This document shows, in pieces, positions 5,977 to 6,301 of a stretch of 6,301 bases of DNA; positions within the stretch are counted from its first letter, which is position 1; each line of letters begins with the position of its first letter. The position numbers and the translations under genes were made by a program. Below the pieces are notes generated by a model that searched no databases, was not told the DNA's origin, and saw nothing but the letters and a program-made list of their open reading frames with translations. This DNA is from Burkholderiaceae bacterium (GTDB taxonomy: Bacteria > Pseudomonadota > Gammaproteobacteria > Burkholderiales > Burkholderiaceae): assembly GCA_947470165.1 (NCBI GenBank), contig CANISN010000104.1, forward strand, positions 1-6,301. The letters run 5' to 3'.

Positions 5977-6078
5977 ATTGGTAGTCAGTCTTATATAAGA
6001 GATCGATCTGCCACCCAGTGTCTCCTCCACTTAAACATAGGTGGATTCCAACCCAGGACTCGTTCCTGGGTTTTTTTT
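5977..6078 (+). ncRNA. Putative small RNA or attenuated leader of about 100 nt
   Basis: This interval is bounded by a promoter-like pair and a strong Rho-independent terminator, yet holds no credible protein: the only frame, starting at GTG 6018, runs straight through the terminator. Inside it are two adjoining palindromes (TCTTATATAAGA 5989-6000 and AGATCGATCT 6000-6009). A stem follows, TCCACTT (6026-6032) with AGGTGGA (6039-6045), 7 bp including one G-U and a 6-base loop AAACAT, and then the terminator stem. The motif CTCCTCC (6022-6028), complementary to Shine-Dalgarno sequences, lies just before and partly inside the first stem. I do not recognise a known RNA family: the conserved core of 4.5S RNA is absent, and I see no 6S or common riboswitch signature. 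It could instead be the attenuated 5' leader of rplM. The 5' end is inferred from the promoter. Confidence 0.45.
6050..6078 (+). terminator. Rho-independent terminator, plus strand
   Basis: AACCCAGGA (6050-6058) pairs perfectly with TCCTGGGTT (6064-6072) around the 5-base loop CTCGT, and eight T residues run from 6071 to 6078. The 9-bp stem directly joined to a T tract is the textbook arrangement. The reverse strand has no T run, so it acts only on plus-strand transcription. No plus-strand gene precedes it: the nearest upstream gene, osmC, is on the other strand. Confidence 0.85.
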
Positions 6079-6082
6079 GGGT

Positions 6083-6088
6083 TACAAT
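6083..6088 (+). promoter_or_regulatory. Candidate -10 box of an rplM promoter after the terminator
   Basis: TACAAT matches TATAAT at 5 of 6 and lies 4 bases past the terminator T run. Initiation would fall near 6095, giving rplM a leader of about 142 nt with the 6103-6128 hairpin near its 5' end. No good -35 box is present at 16-18 bases. Other weak candidates are CATAAT (6147-6152) and TTGGTT with TATAAC (6195-6200 and 6218-6223, 17-base spacer), the latter leaving an almost leaderless message. Confidence 0.25.
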
Positions 6089-6102
6089 TCAAGGCTTTAC
6101 TG

Positions 6103-6128
6103 AATTACCGCACCAGTCAGCGGTAATT
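6103..6128 (+). repeat. Perfect 9-bp hairpin in the rplM leader region
   Basis: AATTACCGC (6103-6111) is the exact reverse complement of GCGGTAATT (6120-6128), with an 8-base loop. No T run follows, so it is not a terminator. It lies about 108 bases before the rplM start and would be within the rplM leader if transcription begins at or before about 6095. E. coli L13 is known to control its own operon through the leader RNA; whether this stem serves that purpose is a guess. Confidence 0.5.
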
Positions 6129-6236
6129 GTTGTACCAAGAGAATTGCATAATCTGCGAGCTTGCAAACATAAGCAGGGCCAAGGTGGACGTAGTTTGGTT
6201 GGGGTAATTTTTTTGACTATAACAATTTGAGAAATC

Positions 6237-6301
6237 ATGAAAACTTTTTCTGCAAAATCCCATGAGGTAGTGCATGAATGGTTCGTGATTGACGCTACGG
6301 A
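6237..6301 (+). CDS. rplM: Ribosomal protein L13, N-terminal fragment (3' end outside window)
   Basis: This encodes large-subunit ribosomal protein L13, an early assembly protein that binds 23S rRNA. Only 21 complete codons are visible, MKTFSAKSHEVVHEWFVIDAT, plus two bases of the next codon. The pattern MKTFSAK followed by W-[FY]-V-[IV]-DAT is the hallmark of bacterial L13 N-termini (E. coli begins MKTFTAK and has DWYVVDAT). The start is ATG 6237 with a weak GAG (6229-6231) five bases upstream. In this group rplM is normally followed by rpsI (S9), which should lie just beyond the window. The 407-bp region in front, with its terminator and hairpin, is unusually rich for a short ribosomal leader. 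The call is firm despite the short length, because position, start and sequence agree. Confidence 0.93.
   Translation, partial: MKTFSAKSHEVVHEWFVIDAT

Noticed and set aside
6103..6185. Possible tRNA suggested by stems and a GCATAAT stretch
   Set aside because: No T-loop consensus, anticodon arm or acceptor pairing could be assembled.
6018..6230. 70-codon plus-strand frame starting at GTG in the osmC-rplM gap
   Set aside because: It runs directly through the Rho-independent terminator and the 9-bp hairpin, has no ribosome site, and its product resembles nothing I know. Chance open frame.
1..6301. Mobile element, phage, toxin-antitoxin or defence system
   Set aside because: Every long frame is a conserved housekeeping family; there are no transposase motifs, terminal inverted repeats, target duplications or repeat arrays.

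Overview
The window is an ordinary chromosomal housekeeping segment of a betaproteobacterium, most likely Burkholderiales and close to Polynucleobacter. The basis is recalled resemblance: an AspRS C-terminus next to nudB, a class-A RNase P RNA with betaproteobacterial-looking conserved blocks, an L13 start beginning MKTFSAK, moderate GC, and TTG used as a start codon. No database search was possible. I see no insertion sequence, phage gene, CRISPR array, tRNA gene or other sign of horizontal transfer.

Left part (1-5033): five plus-strand genes packed with gaps of about 9 to 22 bases, with no promoter or convincing terminator between them. They are the 3' end of aspS (aspartyl-tRNA synthetase), nudB (dihydroneopterin triphosphate pyrophosphatase, folate synthesis), a half-size ATM1/ABCB7-type ABC exporter, a DUF4147/MOFRL glycerate 2-kinase, and pyrC (class II dihydroorotase, pyrimidine synthesis). 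They look like one transcription unit of unrelated housekeeping functions. Most of its starts lack a recognisable Shine-Dalgarno sequence.

Middle (5034-5829): a short gap with weak hairpins leads into rnpB, the catalytic RNA of RNase P. It is compact, about 307 nt, and its P1 helix can be paired base by base. A minus-strand OsmC/YhfA-like gene converges on it and stops two bases beyond the P1 helix, so neither has room for its own terminator.

Right part (5830-6236): a 407-bp intergenic region between divergent osmC and rplM. On the minus side it holds a plausible osmC promoter with a good Shine-Dalgarno sequence and IHF-like ATCAA elements. On the plus side it holds a promoter-like pair, about 100 nt of structured sequence, and a textbook Rho-independent terminator with no gene in front of it. 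About 25 bases further on is a perfect 9-bp hairpin, and then rplM (ribosomal protein L13), cut by the window end after 21 codons. This promoter-to-terminator unit is the most interesting part of the window. It is either an unannotated small RNA or an attenuator for the ribosomal-protein operon.
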